A DNA stretch of 19,026 nucleotides from CAZWUK01 sp964636685 (GCA_964636685.1 CAZWUK010000043.1:1-19026); one strand, 5' to 3'; numbered from the stretch's first letter, positions 1 to 7,214 are shown. Notes: generated by a model from the letters alone, not told the origin. Program-made: numbers and translations.

Positions 1-14
1 CCGCCTATACAAAA

Positions 15-53
15 GCGGGACTGTAGCTTTTCCTTTTGCTACAGCCCCTTTTT
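15..53. terminator. Bidirectional hairpin terminator left of iolE
   Basis: CTGTAGC (21-27) pairs with GCTACAG (38-44) around a 10-base loop. GGG (17-19) pairs with CCC (45-47) across a bulged A20. A run of five T (49-53) follows on the plus strand, and AAAAG precedes the stem, which gives a shorter T run on the minus strand. The hairpin lies 23 bases past the iolE stop. It would end iolE transcription and also that of a plus-strand gene lying to the left of the window. Confidence 0.75.
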
Positions 54-76
54 GACTTTCAACGGAAAATCGGAAC

Positions 77-973
77 TTACAGACCGGTGTGCTCCCCGAT
101 GTAAGCTCTGGCCTTCTTGGCATATTCGAACGGATTGGCTTTGGCGGGATCCTGCTCGGCTTCCACCAGCAGCCAGCCTTCGTACTTGGCATTGGAGAGA
201 ATCTTGAAGACCGGGTCAAAGTTGACGTTGCCGTCGCCGGGCACGGTGAAGGCACCTTCACGGACGGATTTCAAGAAGCTCCAGTTGTTCTTTCTGGCTT
301 CTTCCACGACGGACAGGCGCATATCCTTGAGATGGACATGCCCCACGCGCGCGACATGCTTTTCAAGCTGTGCCACCGGATCTTCGCCGGTGAAGGTGAA
401 ATGACCCGTGTCAAAGCAGAGGAACACATAGCGGGGATCGGTTTCGGCCATCATGCGGTCGGTTTCGGCAGCGGTCTGGACGACCGTACCCATGTGATGG
501 TGGAAGCAGAGCTTGAAGCCGCGGTCTACGGCGATTTTGCCGAGCTTATTGAGACCGTCGGTGAACAGCTTCCATTCGTCCTCGTTCATGACGTACTTGC
601 CCTCGAAAATGGGTTGATCCATCATGCCCTGGATGCTGTGGCTCTGCTCGCTGACGTTGATGCGGTTTGCGCCCACGGCGGCGAGGAAATCCAGCTCCTT
701 GATGAACTCTTTTTCGTTTTCTTCGTAGGGCTTGGTGATGAGGAAGGAACTAAACCAGCGGGATGCGATGCACATGCCGCGCAGGTCGAGCGCTTTTTTC
801 AGCTCCGCAGGATCTTTGGGATACTTGTTTCCGATTTCACAGCCGGTGAAGCCGGCCAGCGCCATCTCGCTGATGGTCTGCTGAAACGTGTTCTCCGCGC
901 CGAGCTCGGGCATGTCGTCGTTTGTCCAGCCGATCGGGGCGATACCGAGTTTCACTTTTTTCTTGTTAAACAT
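77..973 (-). CDS. iolE: Inosose dehydratase IolE (myo-inosose-2 dehydratase)
   Basis: This 298-residue soluble TIM-barrel enzyme of the AP-endonuclease-2-like sugar isomerase superfamily should dehydrate scyllo-inosose to 3D-trihydroxycyclohexane-1,2-dione, the second step of inositol catabolism. Visible features are the N-terminal strand GIAPIGW (10-16), CEIG (45-48), an HHH segment (158-160), FDTGH (187-191), GHVHLKD (211-217) and a late E271 in LLVEAEQD. These are the metal and substrate elements expected in IolE. The length is usual for the family. I chose ATG 973 because AGGAG sits 7 bases upstream; an in-frame ATG at 1018 adds 15 basic residues with no ribosome site. It diverges from iolB, whose product acts later in the same pathway. 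Confidence 0.93.
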   Translation of the reverse strand: MFNKKKVKLGIAPIGWTNDDMPELGAENTFQQTISEMALAGFTGCEIGNKYPKDPAELKKALDLRGMCIASRWFSSFLITKPYEENEKEFIKELDFLAAVGANRINVSEQSHSIQGMMDQPIFEGKYVMNEDEWKLFTDGLNKLGKIAVDRGFKLCFHHHMGTVVQTAAETDRMMAETDPRYVFLCFDTGHFTFTGEDPVAQLEKHVARVGHVHLKDMRLSVVEEARKNNWSFLKSVREGAFTVPGDGNVNFDPVFKILSNAKYEGWLLVEAEQDPAKANPFEYAKKARAYIGEHTGL

Positions 974-1043
974 AGCAATTCTCCTGATCCGTATTTTTGT
1001 CGCTGCGCGCCATGCCAAAGCACAAGGTGCAGTTTGTAATGTG

Positions 1044-1073
1044 ATTATAATATAATTGTCATGTTCTTGACAA
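1044..1073 (-). promoter_or_regulatory. Promoter of iolE
   Basis: Read on the minus strand, TTGTCA (1073-1068) is followed by an 18-base spacer and a perfect TATAAT (1049-1044). The start of transcription would fall near 1037, giving a leader of about 64 bases before the iolE ATG. Its -35 box overlaps the -35 box of the divergent iolB promoter. Confidence 0.65.
1056..1073. promoter_or_regulatory. Palindromic operator between iolE and iolB
   Basis: TTGTCA (1056-1061) and TGACAA (1068-1073) form a perfect 6-base inverted repeat separated by TGTTCT, with one further G-C pair inside the spacer. The palindrome covers both divergent -35 boxes, so a bound repressor could shut off iolE and iolBDG together. 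Which protein binds is not shown by the sequence. Candidates are the AraC-type regulator at 5118-6293 or an iol repressor outside the window. Confidence 0.55.
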
Positions 1074-1095
1074 GTCGCTTTGTGTTTATTATTAT
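1067..1095 (+). promoter_or_regulatory. Promoter of the iolB-iolD-iolG operon
   Basis: A consensus TTGACA (1067-1072), an ideal 17-base spacer and TATTAT (1090-1095, 5 of 6 match) make this the best housekeeping-sigma promoter in the window. Transcription would start near 1102 and leave a leader of about 113 bases before the iolB ATG. Confidence 0.75.
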
Positions 1096-1113
1096 GTTGT
1101 TGTGGACATCACG

Positions 1114-1161
1114 TCGCCGGAAGCATGTATTTTTTTCGGATTTCACGCAGGATTCCGGCGA
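1114..1161 (+). repeat. Inverted repeat in the iolB leader
   Basis: TCGCCGGAA (1114-1122) and TTCCGGCGA (1153-1161) are perfect 9-base arms around a 30-base loop that contains a seven-T run (1130-1136). It lies wholly inside the predicted iolB leader RNA, so it may fold as an mRNA hairpin. No known riboswitch class was recognised. It could equally be a DNA-binding site downstream of the promoter. Confidence 0.45.
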
Positions 1162-1214
1162 ATTCTGAGATATTTTTATGGATTCAATCAAATAACGCAC
1201 CGGAGGTAACATCG

Positions 1215-2009
1215 ATGTATATCAAACCCGGACCGCTGAAAAACGGATCCAACCGTTACCTGACCACGTCCGAGGGCATTGGGAAGGACATCGATCTCGA
1301 TGTCGAACTTTGCATTTTGGAGCCGGGTCAGAAAGCTGTGTGGGAGGAAGCCGACAAGGAGACGGCGCTGCTGCTCTTTGAAGGAACGCTGGATTGGACG
1401 GCGGAGGGAAAGACCGTACGCGCAAGCAGAAAAAATCCCTTCGACGAAGCGGCCTGCTGCCTGCATGTTTGCCGCGGGGTGAAAGCCGAAGTCGCCGCCG
1501 TGACGCACTGTGAGATCTACGTCCAAAAGACGCATAACGACCGGGTCTTTCCGGCGGTATTCTACCGGCAGGAGGACGTGCAGGTGCAAAAAGCCGGCGC
1601 AAAGGGCGAGCTGGACGGCACGATGCGCCGCAACATTCAGACGCTGTTTGACTACGATAACGCGCCCTATTCCAATATGGTGCTGGGCGAAGTGATGAAT
1701 TTCCCCGGACGCTGGTCGAGCTATCCGCCGCATCATCATCCGCAGCCGGAGGTGTATTTCTACCGCTTCGATAAGCCGCAGGGCTTTGGATGCGGCTTTG
1801 CAAACGGCGAGCTGATCGAGACCGGTCACAACGGGCTGCTCGTCATCACGAGCCAATTCCATTCGCAGGTCGCGGCGCCCGGCTACGCCATGTGCTATGT
1901 CTGGGGCATCCGCCATCTGGACGGCGATCCGTGGATCAAGACCCGCATCGACGACGAGGAGCACAAGTGGATGCTGGCGCCCGATCCGGAAATCTGGAAA
2001 GAAAAATAA
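1215..2009 (+). CDS. iolB: 5-deoxy-glucuronate isomerase IolB
   Basis: This 264-residue bicupin enzyme should convert 5-deoxy-D-glucuronate to 5-dehydro-2-deoxy-D-gluconate, the step after IolD ring opening. The C-terminal cupin shows the metal-binding run YPPHHHPQPEVYFYRF (about 172-187), where the histidines and glutamate would hold the metal, and a later HSQVAAPGY segment, both typical of IolB. The start is ATG 1215, preceded by GGAGG about 7 bases upstream and beginning MYIKPG. The frame is open back to 1080 but that extension is cysteine-rich and lacks a ribosome site. It is first in a plus-strand operon, 32 bases ahead of iolD. Its length matches the family (about 270). Confidence 0.93.
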   Translation: MYIKPGPLKNGSNRYLTTSEGIGKDIDLDVELCILEPGQKAVWEEADKETALLLFEGTLDWTAEGKTVRASRKNPFDEAACCLHVCRGVKAEVAAVTHCEIYVQKTHNDRVFPAVFYRQEDVQVQKAGAKGELDGTMRRNIQTLFDYDNAPYSNMVLGEVMNFPGRWSSYPPHHHPQPEVYFYRFDKPQGFGCGFANGELIETGHNGLLVITSQFHSQVAAPGYAMCYVWGIRHLDGDPWIKTRIDDEEHKWMLAPDPEIWKEK

Positions 2010-2041
2010 TCGAAAACCAATATTGCAGGAGGAGAACATCC

Positions 2042-3970
2042 ATGAAAACCGTTCGCCTTACTATGGCACAGGCGCTGGTACGGTTCCTTGAGAACCAGTA
2101 CGTCTCCTACGACGGCATCGAGCATCCCTTTGTGCGCGGCATCTTCATGCTGCCCGGTCACGGCAACGTGGTGGGACTCGGACAGGCCGTTCAGCAGGAA
2201 TCCAAACGTCTTGAGATTTATCAGGGCAAAAACGAACAGGGACAGGCGCAGGCTGCCATGGCGTTTGCAAAGCAGATGCACCGCCGCCAGATTTTTGCCT
2301 GCACGTCGTCCGTCGGCCCCGGCGCTGCCAACATGGTCACCGCCTGCGCCAACGCCACGGCAAACAATATCCCGCTGCTCGTGCTGCCCGGCGACATTTA
2401 TGTATCCCGTCAGCCCGACCCGGTGCTGCAACAGATTGAGCAGCCGGCGGAACTGACCATCTCCACCAACGACGCATTCCGTCCGGTTTGCCGGTATTGG
2501 GATCGCATCGTGCGCCCCGAGCAGCTCATGACCGCCATGATCTCTGCCATGCGGGTGCTGACCCGTCCGGAGGACAACGGCGCCGTCTGCATCGCGCTGC
2601 CGCAGGACGTGCAGGGAGAAGCCTACGACTATCCGGAATCCTTCTTTGATAAACGCGTGTTTGAGATCGACCGCCGTCCCGCGTCCAAGACGGACGTGGA
2701 TCGTGCCGTTCGCGCCATCCGCGCGGCGAAAAAGCCCATCCTGATCTGCGGCGGCGGCGTGCGCTATTCGCTGGCACACGATACCTTCCGCAAGTTTGCC
2801 GAGAAATTCAACATTCCGTTTGGCGAAACGCAGGCGGGCAAGAGCGCCATCGTTTGGACGCATCCGTTAAACCTCGGCGGCATCGGCGTGACCGGTTGCT
2901 CCGCCGCCAATGAGATTGCCAAGGAAGCGGATCTTGTGATCGGCGTCGGCACGCGTTACACGGACTTTACAACGGCCTCCAAGTGGCTGTTTGCCGAGGA
3001 CGCCAAGTATGTCAACATCAACGTTTCGCCCTTCCAGGCCTATAAGATGGACGGCATCCCCGTGATTGCTGACGCAAAGGAGGCGCTCACGGCGATTGGG
3101 CAGGCGCTGGGCGATTACAAGAGCGCGTATACGACCGAGATTTCCGAAGCCCGCGCACGCTGGGCACGGGAACTCGACCGGCTGGATCACGCGGCTTACG
3201 GCCCCGGCTATGTGCCCGAGGTCAAGGACAGCAATATCGAGAGCGTGGAAAGATACCGCGATGATCTCAAGGCGGAGTTCACCCAGACGGTGGCGCTTGG
3301 CATCATCAACGACAAGATCGCACCCGATTCCGTTGTGATCGGAGCCTCCGGCAGTCTGCCGGGCGACATGCAGCGCATGTGGCGTCCCAAAGAGCCGAAT
3401 ACCTACAACATGGAATACGGCTATTCCTGCATGGGCTATGAAGTCTCCGGCGCGCTGGGCGTGAAAATTGCCATCGGCGAAGACCGCGAGGTCTATGCCA
3501 TGACGGGCGACGGGAGCTTTAACATGCTGCACAGCGAGCTGATTACCTCCGTACAGGAAGGCAAAAAGATCAACGTCATGCTGTTTGACAACGCCAGCTT
3601 CGGCTGCATCAACAACCTTCAGGTCGGACAGGGCAACGATACCATGTGCACCGAGCTTCGCTACCGCGGACACGGCGGCAGAATGCACCATGACGGCGCG
3701 TTCATGGAGATCGACTACGCGGGCGTCGCCGCGGCCTACGGCTGCAAAGCGTACCGCGTGCGCACGGCTGAGGAGCTGGTCGCCGCCATCGAAGACGCAA
3801 AGAAACAGAAGGTTTCCACGCTCATCGACATGAAGGTACTGCCCAAATCCATGACCGAAGGCTACGGCGGCTGGTGGCGCGTCGGCGTTGCGGAGGTTTC
3901 CGAGCGCGACAGCGTCAAGGCCGCAAGAAAAGCGCTCGACGAGCATCTGGAGCAGGCTCGCCGCTATTGA
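2042..3970 (+). CDS. iolD: 3D-(3,5/4)-trihydroxycyclohexane-1,2-dione hydrolase IolD
   Basis: This 642-residue thiamine-diphosphate enzyme should hydrolyse the ring of trihydroxycyclohexane-1,2-dione to 5-deoxy-glucuronate. It has the three-domain layout of the acetolactate synthase superfamily. The N-terminal pyrimidine-binding domain has the probable catalytic E65 in KNEQGQAQ. A central domain follows, with an ICGGGVRYS segment. The C-terminal ThDP domain has GDG (489-491), then a gap of about 25 residues to DN (516-517), the canonical metal/ThDP motif. Full length compares with the usual 637-645. ATG 2042 follows GGAGGAG; the longer frame back to 1790 overlaps iolB in another frame and is rejected. 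It feeds the substrate of IolB, the gene just upstream. Confidence 0.95.
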   Translation: MKTVRLTMAQALVRFLENQYVSYDGIEHPFVRGIFMLPGHGNVVGLGQAVQQESKRLEIYQGKNEQGQAQAAMAFAKQMHRRQIFACTSSVGPGAANMVTACANATANNIPLLVLPGDIYVSRQPDPVLQQIEQPAELTISTNDAFRPVCRYWDRIVRPEQLMTAMISAMRVLTRPEDNGAVCIALPQDVQGEAYDYPESFFDKRVFEIDRRPASKTDVDRAVRAIRAAKKPILICGGGVRYSLAHDTFRKFAEKFNIPFGETQAGKSAIVWTHPLNLGGIGVTGCSAANEIAKEADLVIGVGTRYTDFTTASKWLFAEDAKYVNINVSPFQAYKMDGIPVIADAKEALTAIGQALGDYKSAYTTEISEARARWARELDRLDHAAYGPGYVPEVKDSNIESVERYRDDLKAEFTQTVALGIINDKIAPDSVVIGASGSLPGDMQRMWRPKEPNTYNMEYGYSCMGYEVSGALGVKIAIGEDREVYAMTGDGSFNMLHSELITSVQEGKKINVMLFDNASFGCINNLQVGQGNDTMCTELRYRGHGGRMHHDGAFMEIDYAGVAAAYGCKAYRVRTAEELVAAIEDAKKQKVSTLIDMKVLPKSMTEGYGGWWRVGVAEVSERDSVKAARKALDEHLEQARRY

Positions 3971-3971
3971 T

Positions 3972-4005
3972 CTGTAAAACCCCGCTGCCATCGCAGGCAG
4001 TACAG
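3972..4005 (+). repeat. Nested inverted repeats between iolD and iolG
   Basis: CTGCC (3985-3989) and GGCAG (3996-4000) form a perfect stem with a 6-base loop. CTGTA (3972-3976) and TACAG (4001-4005) form an outer pair with an 8-base one-sided bulge. No T run follows, so it is not a standard terminator. It could be an mRNA stability or processing element that tunes iolG relative to iolD. Confidence 0.4.
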
Positions 4006-4039
4006 TATAAAACAATACATTGATAAAGGAGAATTCCCG

Positions 4040-5041
4040 ATGAAAACGCTCAAAATTGGTGTAGTCGGCGCCGGTCGTATCGGCAAACTCCATGTCAGCA
4101 ACCTCATGACCCGCGTGGCGGGCGTGGAAGTTGTTGGCGTCACGGACGTCATTCTGGAGAGCGCAAAGGCGCTGGCAGAAAAATGGAACATCAAAAAGGT
4201 CTATGCGGATTATAAAGAGCTGGTAGCAGATCCCGAGATCGACGTGGTGTTTGTTTGCTCCTCCACCGACACGCACTCCATCATCGCGCTGGCCGCCGTA
4301 CAGGCCGGCAAGCATGTCTTCTGCGAGAAGCCCATCGACTTTGACCTCGATCGTATCCAGCAGGTCATCGACGCGGTCAAGGAGAAGAAGGTCAAGTTCC
4401 AGGTCGGCTTCAACCGCCGCTTTGACCGCAACTTCAAAAAGGTGCACGATACGGTTGCCGCAGGCACGCTGGGCGATCCGCACATCGTCATCGTGACCTC
4501 CCGCGACCCCGAGCCGCCACCGGTATCCTACGTGAAGGTTTCCGGCGGTATCTTCTACGACATGATGATCCATGACTTCGATATGGTTCGCTACCTGTCC
4601 GGCAGCGAAGTCACCGAAGTGTATGCAAACGGCGCGGTGCTGGTAGATCCCGGCATCGGCGAAGCGGGCGACGTGGATACCGCGATCGTGACGCTGAAGT
4701 TTGCAAACGGCGCCATCGGCGTCATCAACAACAGCCGCAAGGCCGTTTACGGCTACGACCAGCGCGTCGAGGTCTTTGGCTCCAAGGGCTGCATGACCGC
4801 CGACAACGAGACGGCCAGCACGACCACGCTCTCCTGCGCGGACGGCGTAATCAAGGAAAAACCGCTGTACTTCTTCCTCGAGCGCTACAATGACGCGTTC
4901 ATCGCGGAAGTCACCGGCTTTATCGACGCGATCCGTGAGGATAAGCCCACGCTGGTGGACGCCACCGACGGACTCAAGCCGATCCTCATTGCCAAAGCCG
5001 CTACCGAGTCCCTCAAGACCGGTCTGCCGGTAAAACTGTAA
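4040..5041 (+). CDS. iolG: Inositol 2-dehydrogenase IolG (Gfo/Idh/MocA family)
   Basis: This 333-residue NAD-dependent enzyme should oxidise myo-inositol to scyllo-inosose, the entry step of the pathway. The Rossmann fold opens with GAGRIG (10-15). EKP (96-98) carries K97, and GIFYDMMIHD places D174 and H178 at the positions expected for the catalytic Lys-Asp-His set of bacterial inositol dehydrogenases. Paralogues that prefer scyllo-inositol or other sugars look alike, so the exact isomer is not fixed by sequence; the operon argues for myo-inositol. ATG 4040 has AAGGAG 8-9 bases upstream. It is the last gene of iolBDG, 69 bases after iolD, and ends at a strong terminator. Confidence 0.92.
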   Translation: MKTLKIGVVGAGRIGKLHVSNLMTRVAGVEVVGVTDVILESAKALAEKWNIKKVYADYKELVADPEIDVVFVCSSTDTHSIIALAAVQAGKHVFCEKPIDFDLDRIQQVIDAVKEKKVKFQVGFNRRFDRNFKKVHDTVAAGTLGDPHIVIVTSRDPEPPPVSYVKVSGGIFYDMMIHDFDMVRYLSGSEVTEVYANGAVLVDPGIGEAGDVDTAIVTLKFANGAIGVINNSRKAVYGYDQRVEVFGSKGCMTADNETASTTTLSCADGVIKEKPLYFFLERYNDAFIAEVTGFIDAIREDKPTLVDATDGLKPILIAKAATESLKTGLPVKL

Positions 5042-5055
5042 TCCCAACACACAAC

Positions 5056-5091
5056 AAAGCGGGTCGTCACATGCGTGGCGACCCGCTTTTT
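5056..5091. terminator. Strong terminator after iolG
   Basis: AAAGCGGGTCG (5056-5066) pairs with CGACCCGCTTT (5079-5089). The inner bases 5067-5070 and 5075-5078 pair with one G-T wobble, making a 15-bp stem with a 4-base loop (ATGC). The plus strand continues into a T run to 5091. It ends iolBDG. On the minus strand it may also stop the convergent regulator gene, though the T run there is interrupted. A second small hairpin (5089-5095 with 5104-5110) adjoins it. Confidence 0.9.
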
Positions 5092-5117
5092 GCCGTGCCT
5101 TTGCGGCAAAACGGGCT

Positions 5118-6293
5118 TTATTGCTTGACGGCCTTTGCATATGCCGTGGGCGACATGCCAAAGCGGTGACGAAATTGCTTGGAAAAAGCCTGCACGGAGG
5201 AAAAACCCATGGCTTCCGCGATTTCGGTGACATTGCGCTGCCCGCACTTGAGCAGCTCACGCCCTTCCTCCAAACGGCTGCGGCAGAGATATTCGCCGGG
5301 CGATTCGTGCAGCAGCTTTTGGAACAGCTGCGTGAGGTAGGCACTGCTGACATTGCAGCTTTTGGCAAGCGACGACACGGTCAGCTTTTCCTGCCCGCGC
5401 GCAGAAATCCGTTGGAGCGCTGCGTCCACGATCCGCTGCTCATTGCTGCGGGAGATGTTGGAAGCAAGCCTTGGCGCCGGCGCATCGGAGAGTGACAGCA
5501 GCAGCTCGGAGAGCAGGAGCTTGAGATAGCAGAGCATGCTGTCCCCGAAAAACGGCGGACGATTTTCAAAATCCCGCATCATATTGCGCAGAAGCGACAG
5601 CATCGCGTCGTTTGCGGTGAATACCCGGTTGCCAAGCCGGTCGGAAAACGGACAGTCCATCTCAAAGGAGATGGTCAAAAGCGAAACCGGCGTTTCCGGC
5701 TCGGCAAACTGCATATGCCATTGGTTGGGCAGCAGCACCGCCAGCTGATGCGCGTCCATCACGTGATCCTGTCCGGCGATCACATTGTGCAGACGGCCGC
5801 GATCCACATAGAATACCTCGAACGCCTGATGGCGCTCCCCGCGAAAATAAAACCCCTTGGGCTTCTCCTGATAGAAAAAAGTGCAGATCCGATGGACATA
5901 GTAGCTTGGCTCGATGGCGACGGCATCCGCCGTTTCGGGCGCTGGGATGCTGCGCCACTGGGCGGTGGCGTCAGAAACGCGCATAACGGTGCAGCGCCCT
6001 TCAAAAGGCACGATACGGTGCGGCACGCCGGGGTTGAGGCGAACGGGCTTGTCTAGATAGAAGCTGACCGTTTCTTCTGAATTCTGCCCGGAGAGCACCT
6101 GCAAAACCGCCATGCCATCGCTGTAATCAAACCAGACCGGCGCGCTGGACACGTGATAGTGATCCGGAATCGCGGCGACCTGAAAGGCGGACGTAATATA
6201 GCCGCCGCCGGATGGCAGACCGCGGTGGTCGGCGCGCTCGTTTTCCACGGCGCCGTAAAGGGAGATGGTGAAGGCGTTGAGGTTGGTAATCAT
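5118..6293 (-). CDS. AraC-family regulator with two cupin-like sensor modules
   Basis: This 391-residue protein is a predicted transcription activator. The C-terminal domain (about 285-391) carries two helix-turn-helix units, including VSSLAKSCNVSSAYLTQLFQK (307-327, split by its turn) and the AraC signature region around ITEIAEAMGFSS-like residues 355-366, ending in FRHRFGMSP. The N-terminal part is longer than in ordinary 280-300-residue members. One cupin-like segment (about 30-115, with LNPGVPHRIVPF) is followed by a second (about 145-215, with HQAFEVFYVDRG and LLPNQWH). ATG 6293 is the only plausible start, because an in-frame TGA lies three codons upstream, yet it lacks a ribosome site. 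It is convergent with iolG and divergent from nagB, so it could serve either set. The ligand is unknown. Confidence 0.88.
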   Translation of the reverse strand: MITNLNAFTISLYGAVENERADHRGLPSGGGYITSAFQVAAIPDHYHVSSAPVWFDYSDGMAVLQVLSGQNSEETVSFYLDKPVRLNPGVPHRIVPFEGRCTVMRVSDATAQWRSIPAPETADAVAIEPSYYVHRICTFFYQEKPKGFYFRGERHQAFEVFYVDRGRLHNVIAGQDHVMDAHQLAVLLPNQWHMQFAEPETPVSLLTISFEMDCPFSDRLGNRVFTANDAMLSLLRNMMRDFENRPPFFGDSMLCYLKLLLSELLLSLSDAPAPRLASNISRSNEQRIVDAALQRISARGQEKLTVSSLAKSCNVSSAYLTQLFQKLLHESPGEYLCRSRLEEGRELLKCGQRNVTEIAEAMGFSSVQAFSKQFRHRFGMSPTAYAKAVKQ

Positions 6294-6301
6294 ATTGATT
6301 C

Positions 6302-6331
6302 AGTATACCGCAAAGTGATGGTATTTCACAA
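6302..6331 (-). promoter_or_regulatory. Promoter of the AraC-family gene, predicted leaderless
   Basis: Read on the minus strand, TTGTGA (6331-6326), an 18-base spacer and TATACT (6307-6302) lie only 8 bases before the ATG at 6293. Transcription would begin at or within a base or two of the start codon. This agrees with the absence of any Shine-Dalgarno sequence. Confidence 0.5.
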
Positions 6332-6346
6332 CGGTTATCCCAACCG
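6332..6346. promoter_or_regulatory. Inverted repeat in the araC-nagB divergent region
   Basis: CGGTT (6332-6336) and AACCG (6342-6346) form a perfect inverted repeat with a 5-base centre, abutting the -35 box of the AraC-family gene. A weaker TGTC/GACA pair lies at 6357-6370. Both sit between the two divergent promoters, where an activator or repressor site would be expected. Confidence 0.4.
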
Positions 6347-6387
6347 AAACGAATGTTGTCTTTTTCGACACAGCTTAAAAAAGAGCA

Positions 6388-6416
6388 TTGCAAAGCAGCG
6401 TCGCGGTTGGTACGAT
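6388..6416 (+). promoter_or_regulatory. Promoter of the nagB operon
   Basis: TTGCAA (6388-6393) and TACGAT (6411-6416) are separated by the ideal 17 bases; each box matches consensus at 4 of 6 positions. Such a moderate promoter would suit activation by the divergent regulator. The leader before nagB would be about 55 bases. Confidence 0.45.
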
Positions 6417-6476
6417 AGAAATGAAAAGATGCGTCGATTTAGAACGTTTCGAAAAAAATATGCGGAGGTTATTATC

Positions 6477-7214
6477 ATGCAGGTAATTGTTACAAAGGAT
6501 TTTGCAGAGACCGCGTCCGTTGTTGCGGAGATGATTCTCGCTTTGGTCAAGGAAAAACCGGACTGCCGTCTGGGCTTGGCGACCGGCAGCACCGCAGAGG
6601 CCGTTTATCCCCACATCGTAGATGCGTGCAAGGCGGGGAAAGCCGATTTCTCAAAAACCAGAAGCGTCAATCTGGACGAATACGTGGGACTTTCCCCCGA
6701 GCATCCGCAAAGCTACCGCGCCAGCATGAACCGCTGGCTGTTTGACCATATCAATATCGATAAGAAAAACACCGTCGTCGCGTCCGGTCTGGGCGATCCC
6801 GACGAAGCGGTGAAGGCCTTCAACAAAGCCATCGACGAGGGCGGGCGGATCGATTTGCAGCTGCTTGGCGTGGGCATCGACGGACATGTCGGCTTCAATG
6901 AGCCGGGCAAGTGCCTGTATGCCGCCGCGCACCGCGAAAAACTCACCGAGAGCACGATCGAAGCCAACAAACGCTTTTTTGAGAGCCGCGAGGAAGTCCC
7001 GACCGAGGCGATCACGATGGGGCTTGGCGCGATCATGAAGGCAAGGAAGGTCGTGCTTGCGGCAACCGGCAAAAACAAAGCAGACGCCATGCGCCAGCTG
7101 CTCATGACCGACGAGATCACACCAGAAATGCCGTGCAGCATGCTCAAGATGCACCCGAATGCCGTAATCGTCATCGACCGGGCGCTGGCGGATGAGATCG
7201 GCTACAAAGCTTAA
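6477..7214 (+). CDS. nagB: Glucosamine-6-phosphate deaminase NagB
   Basis: This 245-residue cytosolic enzyme should convert glucosamine-6-phosphate to fructose-6-phosphate and ammonia. LATGSTA (34-40) forms the phosphate loop. LDEY (66-69) contains the D67 general base. LGVGIDGHVGFNEPG (130-144) carries the D135-H137-E142 triad expected from NagB structures. The length matches the short Gram-positive form (about 242) rather than the longer allosteric enterobacterial form. ATG 6477 follows GGAGG at 7-8 bases. The frame is open back to 6153, but that part overlaps the divergent regulator and is rejected. It is first of three tightly spaced genes, with a 15-base gap to the kinase-like gene. Confidence 0.95.
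   Translation: MQVIVTKDFAETASVVAEMILALVKEKPDCRLGLATGSTAEAVYPHIVDACKAGKADFSKTRSVNLDEYVGLSPEHPQSYRASMNRWLFDHINIDKKNTVVASGLGDPDEAVKAFNKAIDEGGRIDLQLLGVGIDGHVGFNEPGKCLYAAAHREKLTESTIEANKRFFESREEVPTEAITMGLGAIMKARKVVLAATGKNKADAMRQLLMTDEITPEMPCSMLKMHPNAVIVIDRALADEIGYKA

Noticed and set aside
1080..1214. N-terminal extension of iolB from ATG 1080
   Set aside because: It would start within the promoter, before the -10 box, and has no ribosome site. GGAGG precedes ATG 1215.
5089..5110. Second small hairpin (TTTGCCG/CGGCAAA) beside the iolG terminator
   Set aside because: No T run follows on either strand. It overlaps the end of the strong terminator and adds no separate function.
2867..5368. Very long minus-strand open frame (833 codons) opposite iolD and iolG
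   Set aside because: It lies antisense to two well-identified enzymes, has a low-complexity H/D/A/V-rich composition typical of the shadow of GC-rich codons, and matches no family.
6153..6476. N-terminal extension of nagB
   Set aside because: It overlaps the divergent regulator and its promoter. ATG 6477 has a good ribosome site and gives the normal NagB length.
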